Below are positions 51,993 to 60,776 of a stretch of DNA of 64,000 nt, piece by piece (positions within the stretch are counted from its first letter, which is position 1; each line of letters opens with the position of its first letter). The position numbers were made by a program, and so were the translations under genes. The DNA lies in NCBI RefSeq assembly GCF_015732155.1, contig NZ_WIQK01000001.1, positions 2,056,001-2,120,000 of the forward strand, written 5' to 3'. The notes below the pieces were generated by a model. That model had not been told where the DNA came from and did no database searches. It saw only the letters and a list, made by a program, of their open reading frames with translations. The DNA comes from Pectinatus sottacetonis. GTDB taxonomy: Bacteria > Bacillota > Negativicutes > Selenomonadales > Selenomonadaceae.

Positions 51993-54863
51993 ATGGATTT
52001 TAGAAAAAAAGAATTATTAAAAGCTGTATGGACAGGTTTTGCTGATGAAAAGGTTAATTCGGCAAAGGAGCTGCAGCCGGAACTTATTTATAATGATACA
52101 GAACAAGGAAAAACGGTAATAGCTTGTCTGGAAGAAAATTTAAAAACAGCTGAAAGTTTTTATTTTATTACGGCATTTATAACTAAAAGTGGTTTGATTA
52201 TGTTAAAAGATTGTTTAAAGATGTTGGCTAAAAAGGGTATTAAAGGGAAGGTACTGACTACAGATTATTTGTATTTTAGTGAACCTGCTGCTATAGAGGA
52301 ACTAAATAAATTTTCCAATATAGAGATGCGTATCTGTACTGGTGATAATTTTCATATAAAGGGTTATGTTTTCAGCAAAAAAGACACAGATACTTTTATA
52401 ATTGGCAGTTCCAATATGACACAAAATGCTCTTAAAGTAAATAAGGAATGGAATATAAAATTTACTTGTTTAAAAAATGGACAGCTATCGAATAATATAA
52501 AGAAGGATATTAATAAGTTATGGAACAATGCATCTATTTTGACAGGGAAATGGCTGGAAAAATATAAAATAAATTATTTATCTATAAGAAAAATCTATCA
52601 GGAGCATAATATGCTTCATAATGATGTAGTGCCGCTGACCGCTAATGCGATGCAGAAAAAAGTATTGCAAGCTTTAACGGAAATGCGTTTCCAGCAGAAA
52701 AATAAGGCTCTTTTGATTTCGGCTACGGGGACAGGCAAAACTATTTTGAGCGCAATGGATGTGAAACAATTTAAGCCGCATAAAATGCTATTTGTTGCTC
52801 ATCGGGAACAAATATTACATCAGGCTGAGGCAAGCTACAGAAGAGTTATGGGGAATGATATTAGTACGGGATTCCTAGCGGCTGACAAAAGAAATTTTGC
52901 TGCTGATTTTATTTTTGCTACAATAAATACTATTGCAAAGGATGATATATTAAATCAATTTGCTCCAACGTATTTTAATTATATCATAATTGATGAGACA
53001 CATCGAGCTGGGGCAGTAAGCTACCAAAAAGTCATTGATTATTTTCGGCCGTCGTTTTTATTAGGAATGACAGCGACACCGGAAAGAACAGATAATTTTG
53101 ATATATATAACATATTTGGTAATAATATAGCATATGAGATACGGTTACAGGAAGCAATGAAGGACGATATGCTGTGTCCGTTTCACTATTTTGGGCTGGC
53201 AGATATAGAAATAAACGGACAAAAAATTACGGATGATGTTTCTTTTAATGACTTGGTAAGTGCTGAGCGGATCAATCATATAATAGAACAGGCGGGCTTT
53301 TATGGATACAGTGGAGAACGTGTCAGAGGCCTTGTCTTTTGTCGTAATATAGATGAAGCAAAGGAACTTTCACGGCAATTTAATAAGCGGGGTTTCTATA
53401 CGACGGCTTTATCGGCAGCCACTCCTGCCGGACTGCGTGATAAAGCTGTATTGCAGCTGGAACAAGAGAAACGGGAAAATGGGCTGGACTATATATTTTC
53501 TGTTGATATAATGAACGAGGGTATTGACATCCCTAATATAAATCAGATAATTATGCTGCGCCCGACAAAGTCACCTATTGTATTTGTACAACAAATGGGA
53601 AGAGGTCTGCGTAAATATAAGGGCAAGGAATATGTTGTTATCCTCGATTTTATAGGGAATTATGATAATAATTTTATGATACCAATGGCATTGTTTGGCG
53701 ATAATTCTTGTAATAAGGATGATATGCGGCGCTGTATCGGTGAAGGTAAAACTATGTTGTATGGACCGTCAACAGTGAGCTTTGATTTGATAGCGCAAAA
53801 ACGTATTTATGAGTCAATAGATAAGGCACGTTTGAATAATACAGCGTTGTTGAAAAAAGCATATGAGGATCTGAAAAATAAGCTTGGAAGAATTCCTGAG
53901 CTTAATGATTTTGCTTATTTTGGTACAATCGACATAATGAAATATATTGATAAGTTTGGGTCGTATTATTCTTTTTTACAAAAATATGAACGGGAATATA
54001 ATATCCGTTTTAATAATGTACAGGAAGAAATATTGCTATTTATCTGTCGGCGTTTTGCCCGCGGTAAAAGAGTTTACGAGATAGAAGCATTAAAGCTTCT
54101 TTTGCAATATGATGATAAATTCTTTAGTCATTTGCAGGAAACATTGGCTGTGAATTATAATTTGGGGATGTCAGATGAAGTGAAAAAATCAATAATAAAT
54201 AATCTGACTAATGTTTTTACAATAAGCAATGAGCAGCAAAAGTACCAGCATTGTGTATTTATAAAAAAGAAAAATGATGGTTATGTAATTGCTGATGAAT
54301 TTAAGGAATGTATTCAGGATAAAGATTATAAGGCTGAACTGGAGGGAATCTTGTTATTAGCGGAAACCAGGTATAAAAAAGAATATGTTAATAATTATAA
54401 AGATACTTCATTATGTTTGTATAAAAAGTATACGTATGAAGAAGTGTGTTATCTGCTTAACTGGCCGCAAAAAATAAATCCTAATGCCATGGCCGGATAT
54501 TTTTATGAAAAAACGACACATACAATGCCGGTTTTTATCAACTATATGAGGCCGGATGAAAAACGTGTTGCGTATGCCAATAAGTTTATATCGGACAAAC
54601 AGATAACGGCCTATTCAAAACTTAATAGAAAGCTTGATTCCCATGATGCCCGGCATATATATGAGGCGGAAAAGGAAAATAACCATATATTTTTATTTTT
54701 AAGAAAACGGCATGATGACAGGGAAAATAAGGAGTTTTATTTTTTAGGAGAGATAAGAGCAGTAGGCAGGCCTGTTGCTGCGCCCCAATACAACGGGTTT
54801 AAGATAGTTTATGAATTGATTACACCTGTGCGGGCAGATCTTTTTGCTTATTTAACAAGCTGA
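51993..54863 (+). CDS. PLD-nuclease / DEAD-box helicase fusion with DUF3427
   Basis: A 956-residue protein. An N-terminal phospholipase D-type nuclease domain has HIKGYVF and GSSNMT (about 121-143), one HKD-like half site. A superfamily 2 helicase follows: Walker A SATGTGKT (about 244-251), Walker B DETHRAG (about 334), motif III TATP, and motif VI QQMGRGLRKYKGK (about 530). The C-terminal 350 residues resemble DUF3427. Such fusions are widespread single genes linked to restriction or DNA damage handling; a role against foreign DNA is plausible but not shown. No methylase or other defence gene is next to it. Confidence 0.85.
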   Translation: MDFRKKELLKAVWTGFADEKVNSAKELQPELIYNDTEQGKTVIACLEENLKTAESFYFITAFITKSGLIMLKDCLKMLAKKGIKGKVLTTDYLYFSEPAAIEELNKFSNIEMRICTGDNFHIKGYVFSKKDTDTFIIGSSNMTQNALKVNKEWNIKFTCLKNGQLSNNIKKDINKLWNNASILTGKWLEKYKINYLSIRKIYQEHNMLHNDVVPLTANAMQKKVLQALTEMRFQQKNKALLISATGTGKTILSAMDVKQFKPHKMLFVAHREQILHQAEASYRRVMGNDISTGFLAADKRNFAADFIFATINTIAKDDILNQFAPTYFNYIIIDETHRAGAVSYQKVIDYFRPSFLLGMTATPERTDNFDIYNIFGNNIAYEIRLQEAMKDDMLCPFHYFGLADIEINGQKITDDVSFNDLVSAERINHIIEQAGFYGYSGERVRGLVFCRNIDEAKELSRQFNKRGFYTTALSAATPAGLRDKAVLQLEQEKRENGLDYIFSVDIMNEGIDIPNINQIIMLRPTKSPIVFVQQMGRGLRKYKGKEYVVILDFIGNYDNNFMIPMALFGDNSCNKDDMRRCIGEGKTMLYGPSTVSFDLIAQKRIYESIDKARLNNTALLKKAYEDLKNKLGRIPELNDFAYFGTIDIMKYIDKFGSYYSFLQKYEREYNIRFNNVQEEILLFICRRFARGKRVYEIEALKLLLQYDDKFFSHLQETLAVNYNLGMSDEVKKSIINNLTNVFTISNEQQKYQHCVFIKKKNDGYVIADEFKECIQDKDYKAELEGILLLAETRYKKEYVNNYKDTSLCLYKKYTYEEVCYLLNWPQKINPNAMAGYFYEKTTHTMPVFINYMRPDEKRVAYANKFISDKQITAYSKLNRKLDSHDARHIYEAEKENNHIFLFLRKRHDDRENKEFYFLGEIRAVGRPVAAPQYNGFKIVYELITPVRADLFAYLTS

Positions 54864-54922
54864 TTTATAATTTTTAGTTATGATGTTTTATGAGATTTTC
54901 TCTTTATTAGGACAGCAAATAA

Positions 54923-55780
54923 TTATGTATTCCTTTTTTGGGCAATAACTTTGCGCATTTTGTTGATATTTTTTACATAAGAGGTATGTTTTTTTATGGA
55001 CATACCTGTATACAGAAGGTCGACAATAGCAATATGGATCAGTCTTGAGGCCATTGCTTCGGAACGGTAATGGACTTCACGCCCCATTCCTGTTAATGTT
55101 ATATCAGCAAGTTTAGATAAAGCTGAGTTGCTATAGCTTGTAATGGCAATTATTTTGGCAGCGTTTTGTTTAGCAATTTTTACTGATTCCAGCAATTCTG
55201 TCGAGGAGCCTGTATGGGATACGGCGATGATGACATCGTTTTTGTTCAAGAGAGAGGCAGAAGTAAACTGCTGGTGTGAATCTGAGTAAGCTTGGACAGG
55301 AATACCAAAGCGGATAAATCTTGTTTCGATATCTTTGCAGATGGTGGCGGAGTTGCCAAAACCATAAGCTGCGATTCGTTTGGCCTTGCTGAGCAAAGTT
55401 ACAGCATGGTCGACATCAGCAAAGTTTAATAATTTTAAGGTGTCATTTAATCCATCAGTAATATTTTGAAAAATTTTTCCTGCTATTAGCTGATAAGAGT
55501 CAGTAGTTTCAATGTTTTGGTAATTAAGGTTGTTTGATGGCTTAATTCCACTGGCTAGGGCTATTTTAAGATTCTGTAAGCCGTTGAACCCTAGTTTTTT
55601 ACAAAATCTTGATACAGTTATTTCAGAGCTTTTGGTAGAGGATGCGATATCAGATACAGTTTGTTTTATGAATGTATGGGGATTGTCCATGATATAATCG
55701 GCAATTCGTCGTTCAGCATTGGTGAGGTTTTCATAGGAACTGCGTAAAATTGGCAATTGGACAATTGGATTTTTTTTCAT
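54923..55780 (-). CDS. RpiR/MurR-family transcriptional regulator
   Basis: A 285-residue regulator with an N-terminal HTH_6 domain (NAERRIADYIMDNPHTFIKQTVSDIASSTKSSEITVSRFCKKLGF, about 16-62) and a C-terminal SIS domain that binds phosphosugars (YGFGNSATICKDIETRFIRFG, then AVSHTGSSTELLESVKIAK). It would sense a sugar phosphate, perhaps gluconate-6-phosphate, since gnd is the adjacent upstream gene on the same strand. ATG 55780 with GAGTGAT eight bases before is used; GTG 55789 is in frame too. Confidence 0.87.
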   Translation of the reverse strand: MKKNPIVQLPILRSSYENLTNAERRIADYIMDNPHTFIKQTVSDIASSTKSSEITVSRFCKKLGFNGLQNLKIALASGIKPSNNLNYQNIETTDSYQLIAGKIFQNITDGLNDTLKLLNFADVDHAVTLLSKAKRIAAYGFGNSATICKDIETRFIRFGIPVQAYSDSHQQFTSASLLNKNDVIIAVSHTGSSTELLESVKIAKQNAAKIIAITSYSNSALSKLADITLTGMGREVHYRSEAMASRLIHIAIVDLLYTGMSIKKHTSYVKNINKMRKVIAQKRNT

Positions 55781-55819
55781 ATATATCACTCATTTTACAA
55801 GATTTATGCTGACAAAAAA

Positions 55820-55950
55820 GCTGTTGCATGAAACACTTTCCTTCATAAAAATATACAGTAATAGGTTTTATTTGGTCACCATTAGGAACCAAAAGCCGAG
55901 TAGTGGCGGTAACTGCATTCTTATGAGGTCAATGCCGCTCATGCAACAGC
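55820..55950 (-). other. Long structured region after gnd, ending in a U-run
   Basis: A 12-bp perfect closing stem, GCTGTTGCATGA (55820-55831) with TCATGCAACAGC (55939-55950), encloses about 107 bases. On the minus strand it is followed by TTTTTTGT, a terminator-like end. The interior also has GC-rich pairing candidates (GAGCGGCATT and CCGCCACTACTCGGC on the minus strand). It lies between gnd and the RpiR gene. Confidence 0.6.
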
Positions 55951-55973
55951 CCCAAAATAAATTTAAGCTTATA

Positions 55974-57389
55974 TTATTTTTTATAGTGTTCTTGCCATTC
56001 ATGATGGAAAGAGCCGTCTATATCTGTGCGTCTAAATGTATGTGCACCAAAGTAATCACGCTGTGCCTGAATAAGATTGGCACCAAGCTGAGTGCTGCGA
56101 TGTGCATCTATATATTGGAGGGCATTGGAAAAAGCTGGAATAGGGATACCTTTATTTACAGCTAAGGAAACAATTTTTCTTAAGCTGGACTGGTTTTTGT
56201 TGATATTAGCAAGGAAAAATTCGTCAAACATCAGGTTGGAAAGGTTTTCATTCTTTTTATAGGCTTCAGTTATTTTGTTGAGAAATTTTGCCTGAATGAT
56301 GCATCCAGCACGGAATATGGAAGCAATTTTGGCAAAATTGAGCTGCCAGTTATATTCGTGGCAGGCAGAACGGTACAGGGAAAACCCTTGGGCATAAGCA
56401 ATTATTTTGGCAACATAAAGGCTTTTACGTACTTCTTCGATAAAATCAGCACCTATTTCTGCATTATATGACGGGGCGGCAATTTCTTTGGATGCTTTTT
56501 TCCGTTCGTCTAATAGATTGGAAACCACACGGGTGTTGCAGGCGGCAGTGATCATAGATATATCAACGCCTTGCTTCAATGACTGGATACTAGTCCAGCG
56601 GCCTGTTCCCTTTTGGCCGGCACTGTCTAAAATTTTATCAACAATCTGGCCGCCTGATTTTTCATCATTTTCGGCAAAAATATCTGCTGTAATACCTATC
56701 AGATAGCTGTGCAGTTCTCCTTGGTTCCATTCATTAAAAATTTGTGATAATTTCTGGTTGTTGAAACCACCAATATGGCGGAGCAGCAGATATGCTTCTG
56801 TAATAAGCTGCATATCTGCGTATTCGATACCATTATGAACCATTTTTACATAGTGGCCTGCACCATTGTCACCAATATAAGTACAGCATGGTTCGCTGCC
56901 TACATGAGCAGAAATTGCTTCTAAAATCGGCTGGATATGGGGATAAGCTTCTTTGGAGCCACCCGGCATTATGGAAGGACCAAGTCTGGCTCCCTTTTCT
57001 CCGCCGGAAATACCAACACCGAAATAGTAAATGTTTTTTTCTTTCAGATAGTCATAACGACGAATTGTATCTTCAAAAAATGAATTGCCACCGTCAATGA
57101 TGATATCTTCAGGAGATAAGTGAGGCAGAAGTTCCTCAATGATCATGTCAACAGGTTTGCCTGCTTTAATCATAAGAATAATTTTGCGGGGACTTTTTAA
57201 TGAAGCTAAAAAATCCTCTAAATTATAAAAACCGTCCATATTTTTATGAGGATGTTTTGTAATTACTTCTTTAGTAACTGATGCAGTGCGGTTATAAGCA
57301 GCAACTTTAAAGCCGTGGTCAGCTATGTTAAGGGCAAGATTGCTTCCCATTACAGCCATTCCTATCACGCCGATATCCATTTGTGACAT
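55974..57389 (-). CDS. gnd: 6-phosphogluconate dehydrogenase, decarboxylating
   Basis: A 471-residue enzyme converting 6-phosphogluconate to ribulose 5-phosphate, CO2 and NAD(P)H. It has GVIGMAVMGSNLALNIADHGFKVAAYNRT (about 7-35; NADP-type Arg-Thr after the fold), the substrate words GGNSFFEDT and GISGGEKGARLGPSIMPGG (about 100-146), catalytic Lys and Asn in GHYVKMVHNGIEYADMQLI (about 182-200), and a C-terminal His/Arg tail (FGAHTFRRTDIDGSFHHEW). Full length. Followed by a structured 3' region and the RpiR regulator. Confidence 0.96.
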   Translation of the reverse strand: MSQMDIGVIGMAVMGSNLALNIADHGFKVAAYNRTASVTKEVITKHPHKNMDGFYNLEDFLASLKSPRKIILMIKAGKPVDMIIEELLPHLSPEDIIIDGGNSFFEDTIRRYDYLKEKNIYYFGVGISGGEKGARLGPSIMPGGSKEAYPHIQPILEAISAHVGSEPCCTYIGDNGAGHYVKMVHNGIEYADMQLITEAYLLLRHIGGFNNQKLSQIFNEWNQGELHSYLIGITADIFAENDEKSGGQIVDKILDSAGQKGTGRWTSIQSLKQGVDISMITAACNTRVVSNLLDERKKASKEIAAPSYNAEIGADFIEEVRKSLYVAKIIAYAQGFSLYRSACHEYNWQLNFAKIASIFRAGCIIQAKFLNKITEAYKKNENLSNLMFDEFFLANINKNQSSLRKIVSLAVNKGIPIPAFSNALQYIDAHRSTQLGANLIQAQRDYFGAHTFRRTDIDGSFHHEWQEHYKK

Positions 57390-57540
57390 TGTTATATCAA
57401 TCCTTTCCCAAATAAGGTATTTAATTATTTAATTCGGATAACGCTATTTTAACACTTAATAATTACAGGTGCAATATATGTTTCATTTTTTATATAATAA
57501 ATGAAATATTGGAATCAATAAATGATTGACTTGTAAAGAG

Positions 57541-57590
57541 AAACTGCCGCACATATATTTGTTGGAAAATATAATGTGCGGCAGTTTTAG
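57541..57590 (-). terminator. Terminator after iolG
   Basis: A 14-bp perfect stem AAACTGCCGCACAT (57541-57554) with ATGTGCGGCAGTTT (57574-57587). On the minus strand it is followed by CTCTTT. It lies between the iolG stop (57661) and the gnd start. Confidence 0.75.
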
Positions 57591-57660
57591 AAAATTTATT
57601 TTATTTTTATATGGAGGTGTAAGCAAGTATATAGCAATATTGAAAATAATTTGGTAAAGT

Positions 57661-58686
57661 TTATAGGTCGAAAGATTTTTTTATTTCAGCAATGGTTACA
57701 GGCCGATTTTCGTCAACAGACTTTTTGGCGGCCAGCCCTATTAAAACAGGCTGTAGACCATCATTGGCATTAACGGCTGTGGGTTTATCATTGATGATAG
57801 CATCAATAAAGGAATTTATTTCAGCTGCATAAGCCATCATATAGCGCTGCAGGAAGAAATACATTGGTTTTTCACCAGTTACGCCGCTTTCATTGCTCAA
57901 TACAGCTGATGAATTACTGTCGTTTCCTATAGCAATGGAGCCTTTTGTGCCAAATACTTCTGCTCTTTGGTCGTAACCGTAAACAGCTTTGCGGCAGTTA
58001 TCTATTACAGCGGTGGCTCCGTTGGCCAGTTTCATTGTTATGACAGCAGTGTCAATATCGCCTGCTTTGCCTATCTCAGGATCGACGGTCACAGAACCGA
58101 CGGCGAATACTTCATCGACTTCACTGCCGGAGAGATAGCGAACCATATCAAAATCATGTATTGTCATATCAAAGAAAATGCCACCGGATACTTTTACGTA
58201 TTCAATGGGAGGTGCTTCAGGATCGCGGGAAGTGATTTTTATTATTTGCTGTTTGCCGATTTTGCCGGCATCAACAGCGTCCTTTATTGCTTTGAAATTG
58301 TGGTCAAAACGACGATTAAAGCCAACCTGATATTTTAAGCCGGACCGTTTTACAATATCCATGACTTCTTCTATTTTTTTTACACTATGGTCAATTGGTT
58401 TTTCGCAAAATACATGTTTACCAGCATTTATTGCCTCAATGGAAATAGGAGCGTGGGTATCGGTGGAAGCACATATTAGAACAGCAGAGATGTCTTTGTC
58501 TGCAAGGATTTTTTTATAATCTGTATAGGTGTTTTCTATGCCTAGTGAAGCAGCCCATTTTTTACCGTCTTCATTTAAAAAAGGATCAGCTACAGCTTTA
58601 ATTTTAGCGTTTTTAACAAATTTTGTAATGCTTTCACCATGTACACGGCCAATACGCCCAATGCCAATAATTCCAATGTTTATCAT
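57661..58686 (-). CDS. iolG: Inositol 2-dehydrogenase-like oxidoreductase
   Basis: A 341-residue Gfo/Idh/MocA enzyme. NAD-binding start NIGIIGIGRIGRVHGESI (3-20), the substrate-Lys motif VFCEKPID (about 92-99), GFNRRFDHNF (about 122), and the catalytic Asp/His in FDMTIHDFDMVRYLSG (about 172-187) all match myo-inositol dehydrogenases. It would oxidise myo-inositol to scyllo-inosose. It is transcribed away from the inositol genes at 59.6-64 kb, and stands alone here, with a terminator after it. Confidence 0.88.
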   Translation of the reverse strand: MINIGIIGIGRIGRVHGESITKFVKNAKIKAVADPFLNEDGKKWAASLGIENTYTDYKKILADKDISAVLICASTDTHAPISIEAINAGKHVFCEKPIDHSVKKIEEVMDIVKRSGLKYQVGFNRRFDHNFKAIKDAVDAGKIGKQQIIKITSRDPEAPPIEYVKVSGGIFFDMTIHDFDMVRYLSGSEVDEVFAVGSVTVDPEIGKAGDIDTAVITMKLANGATAVIDNCRKAVYGYDQRAEVFGTKGSIAIGNDSNSSAVLSNESGVTGEKPMYFFLQRYMMAYAAEINSFIDAIINDKPTAVNANDGLQPVLIGLAAKKSVDENRPVTIAEIKKSFDL

Positions 58687-58790
58687 TTATATCACCTGTT
58701 TATAAAATTTATTATACTAACAATATTATGAAAAATTAAAACAAATATATAATTAGATTATTTTACCTGCAGTTAAACAAATATAAAATA

Positions 58791-59102
58791 TTATTTACGC
58801 AATTCCTGGTATATCTCAATCATTTGTTCAATGATTTTTTTATTGAGAATTGCGTTGTTTACATATCCTTGCGCGTGAACTAACAATATGGAAAATTCAT
58901 TTTTTACCCCATTGGCTTCTTCTCTTATGAGGTCTGTTTGCAGTTGATGGGCTTTAATCAATAAAGTATCAGCTTCCTGCATTTTTTTTTGTGATGCGGC
59001 AAAGTCATTCTTTTTAGCACAATCTAGTGCCTTAAATTGTAATGCCTGAGCATCACCGGCTGAGGCGATCATGCTATAAGCTAGTTGATCTGTTTTTGAC
59101 AT
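58791..59102 (-). CDS. PTS lactose/cellobiose-type IIA component
   Basis: A 103-residue helical IIA protein of the Lac family. The phosphorylated His is in ILLVHAQGYV (about residue 75), and the helical pattern AGDAQALQFKALDCAKKNDFAASQKKMQEAD is typical (AR/AQ.(A/Y).A). No IIB or IIC partner is near, so it may serve a transporter elsewhere or have a regulatory job. Ribosome site AAAGGAG precedes the ATG. Confidence 0.85.
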   Translation of the reverse strand: MSKTDQLAYSMIASAGDAQALQFKALDCAKKNDFAASQKKMQEADTLLIKAHQLQTDLIREEANGVKNEFSILLVHAQGYVNNAILNKKIIEQMIEIYQELRK

Positions 59103-59505
59103 TTTATAACTCCTTTCATATTTTTATAAAATAATGGTAATGTTATGATTAATTAATGATTATCTATTGAATATAAAATAGCATGATTTATTATAATTGT
59201 CAATAATAAATATAAAAATTTAAATATAATTATCATGGCTTTAGTTGTAATAGTTATTTTTTTATAATAGTTTAGGAAATTTTAATAGAATCAGGATATT
59301 GACATATTGCTATGAATGACCTTTTGTCCGTTTTTCAGAACTGTAGATAAAGAACATAATATTTTATGTAATCATTTTCTTATAAAATAGAAAAAAACGA
59401 TAAAATACTTTTTGTAATTTATATTAACTAACACAACGCGAGAGTCCATAAGAATGTTATGCCGAATTAACGGGAAAAAAGCAGGAGAGTTATATGATAA
59501 GGCTA
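59103..59505. other. Gene-free divergent region
   Basis: No gene on either strand. It is AT-rich, carrying presumably the promoter of the IIA gene on the minus side. A short GC-containing stretch (GCGAGAGTCC near 59437, then GCCGAATTAACGGG) could be structured RNA, but I could not fold it convincingly. Confidence 0.5.
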
Positions 59506-59533
59506 TTGTATCAATAGTAATAATGTATTATAA
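59506..59533 (+). promoter_or_regulatory. Promoter of the DeoR-type regulator gene
   Basis: TTGTAT (59506-59511), a 16-base spacer and TATAAT (59528-59533). Confidence 0.65.
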
Positions 59534-59550
59534 TGTTATCAATAAATGAC

Positions 59551-59596
59551 AAAAACAATACCAATATATTTTAATGATATATTGGTATTGTTTTTC
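59551..59596 (+). terminator. Leader hairpin with U-run before the DeoR gene
   Basis: A 16-bp perfect stem AAACAATACCAATATA (59552-59567) with TATATTGGTATTGTTT (59577-59592), then TTCC after a T-run. It lies between promoter and start codon, like those before the sulfur and MFS operons. Confidence 0.75.
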
Positions 59597-59625
59597 CATA
59601 CTAAATTTGAGAGGAATGTTTTCCT

Positions 59626-60399
59626 ATGAAAATAGATCGAATAAACAATATAAAAGAACTGCTGCAGGAAACTAATACAATTTCCATAGATAGGCTCTGT
59701 GATAAATTTGGTGTATCTAAAAATACAATACGGCGTGATATTAATGAATTGGAAAAACAGGATATAGTAAAAAAAGTATACGGGGGAATAATGCTCAAGC
59801 AAAATACGGGGGAACCGGAACCTTTTGCGTCCAGAGAGGTAAAAAATTCTGAGCAAAAGAAAATTGTAGCAAAGCTCGCAGCAGGTTTTGTAAAAGATAA
59901 TGATGTCATATTTATTGATTCAGGGACAACAACGATGCATCTTATTCCTTATCTGGCAAATGTGAGAAACCTTACCATACTGACTACCAGCCTGTATATA
60001 ATTAATGCAGCTGCTAATTATGCCCAATTTAATATTATTTGTACGGGTGGAACTTTTTATTATCCTTCTAAGGCATTTATCGGTTCTAGTGTCTTGAAAT
60101 GCCTGAACAATTATAATATATCAAAAATATTTCTAGCATCAGCAGGAGTTTCTTTGGAAAATGGTGTGACAAATACATCTCCGCTGGAATGTGAAACTAA
60201 AAAATTTATGATGGAGAAAACTGCACCTAAAATATTGTTGATTGATTCATCGAAACTTGATGTATCGTCACTTATGACATATGCGCAGTTGAAAGATTTT
60301 AACGATGTTGTTATTGATAATAGACCACCTCAGAAATATTTGAATTATTTTAAAAGTAATAATGTGAAATTATATTACCCAGACGAAGATAAATATTAA
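59626..60399 (+). CDS. DeoR-family regulator (IolR-like)
   Basis: A 257-residue repressor with a DeoR HTH (RINNIKELLQETNTISIDRLCDKFGVSKNTIRRDINELEKQ, residues 5-46) and a C-terminal sugar-phosphate-sensing domain (IFIDSGTTTMHLIPYLA, about 102-118; SAGVSLENGVTNTSPLE, about 178-194). It stands directly upstream of the inositol genes on the same strand, so it likely controls them in response to 2-deoxy-5-ketogluconate-6-phosphate, the effector of IolR in Bacillus. The effector is inferred. Confidence 0.87.
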   Translation: MKIDRINNIKELLQETNTISIDRLCDKFGVSKNTIRRDINELEKQDIVKKVYGGIMLKQNTGEPEPFASREVKNSEQKKIVAKLAAGFVKDNDVIFIDSGTTTMHLIPYLANVRNLTILTTSLYIINAAANYAQFNIICTGGTFYYPSKAFIGSSVLKCLNNYNISKIFLASAGVSLENGVTNTSPLECETKKFMMEKTAPKILLIDSSKLDVSSLMTYAQLKDFNDVVIDNRPPQKYLNYFKSNNVKLYYPDEDKY

Positions 60400-60776
60400 T
60401 AAAATAAAATATATTTGTGCAAGGCTGCTATATCAAAAAATTTCTGTTATAGTACTATAGGTTTTTGACTATATATAGTAAATAGAGTTATTTGATAGAG
60501 CAGTTTTTTAGTATGTTTATATTTAGGCTGAGAATATATATTTTTTTTATTACTATAGATAATATATAACCAATGCTGTATTGAGAAATAAGGTATTGAT
60601 TTTGTATTTTTTAGTAGAAATTATGTTGACTGGCATAAGATAAATTAAATATTATTTTATATCACTTTTTGATAAAAATATATTGATATTTTTGTTATTT
60701 TGTATTATATTATAACCATAATATAATCAATTTATAACTTAATATTACAAAATATACTCAAAAAGGAGATACGTTA
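60400..60776. other. Intergenic region before the inositol operon
   Basis: No gene; very AT-rich. The promoter listed at 60683-60711 is in its right third, and AAAAAGGAGATA (about 60760-60771) is the ribosome site for the dehydrogenase. Confidence 0.6.
60683..60711 (+). promoter_or_regulatory. Promoter of the inositol operon
   Basis: TTGATA (60683-60688), a 17-base spacer and TATATT (60706-60711), about 65 bases before the dehydrogenase ATG. Confidence 0.65.

Noticed and set aside
59430-59500. Riboswitch-like GC stretch before the DeoR promoter.
   Set aside because: No consensus of a known riboswitch could be matched, and it lies upstream of the likely promoter.
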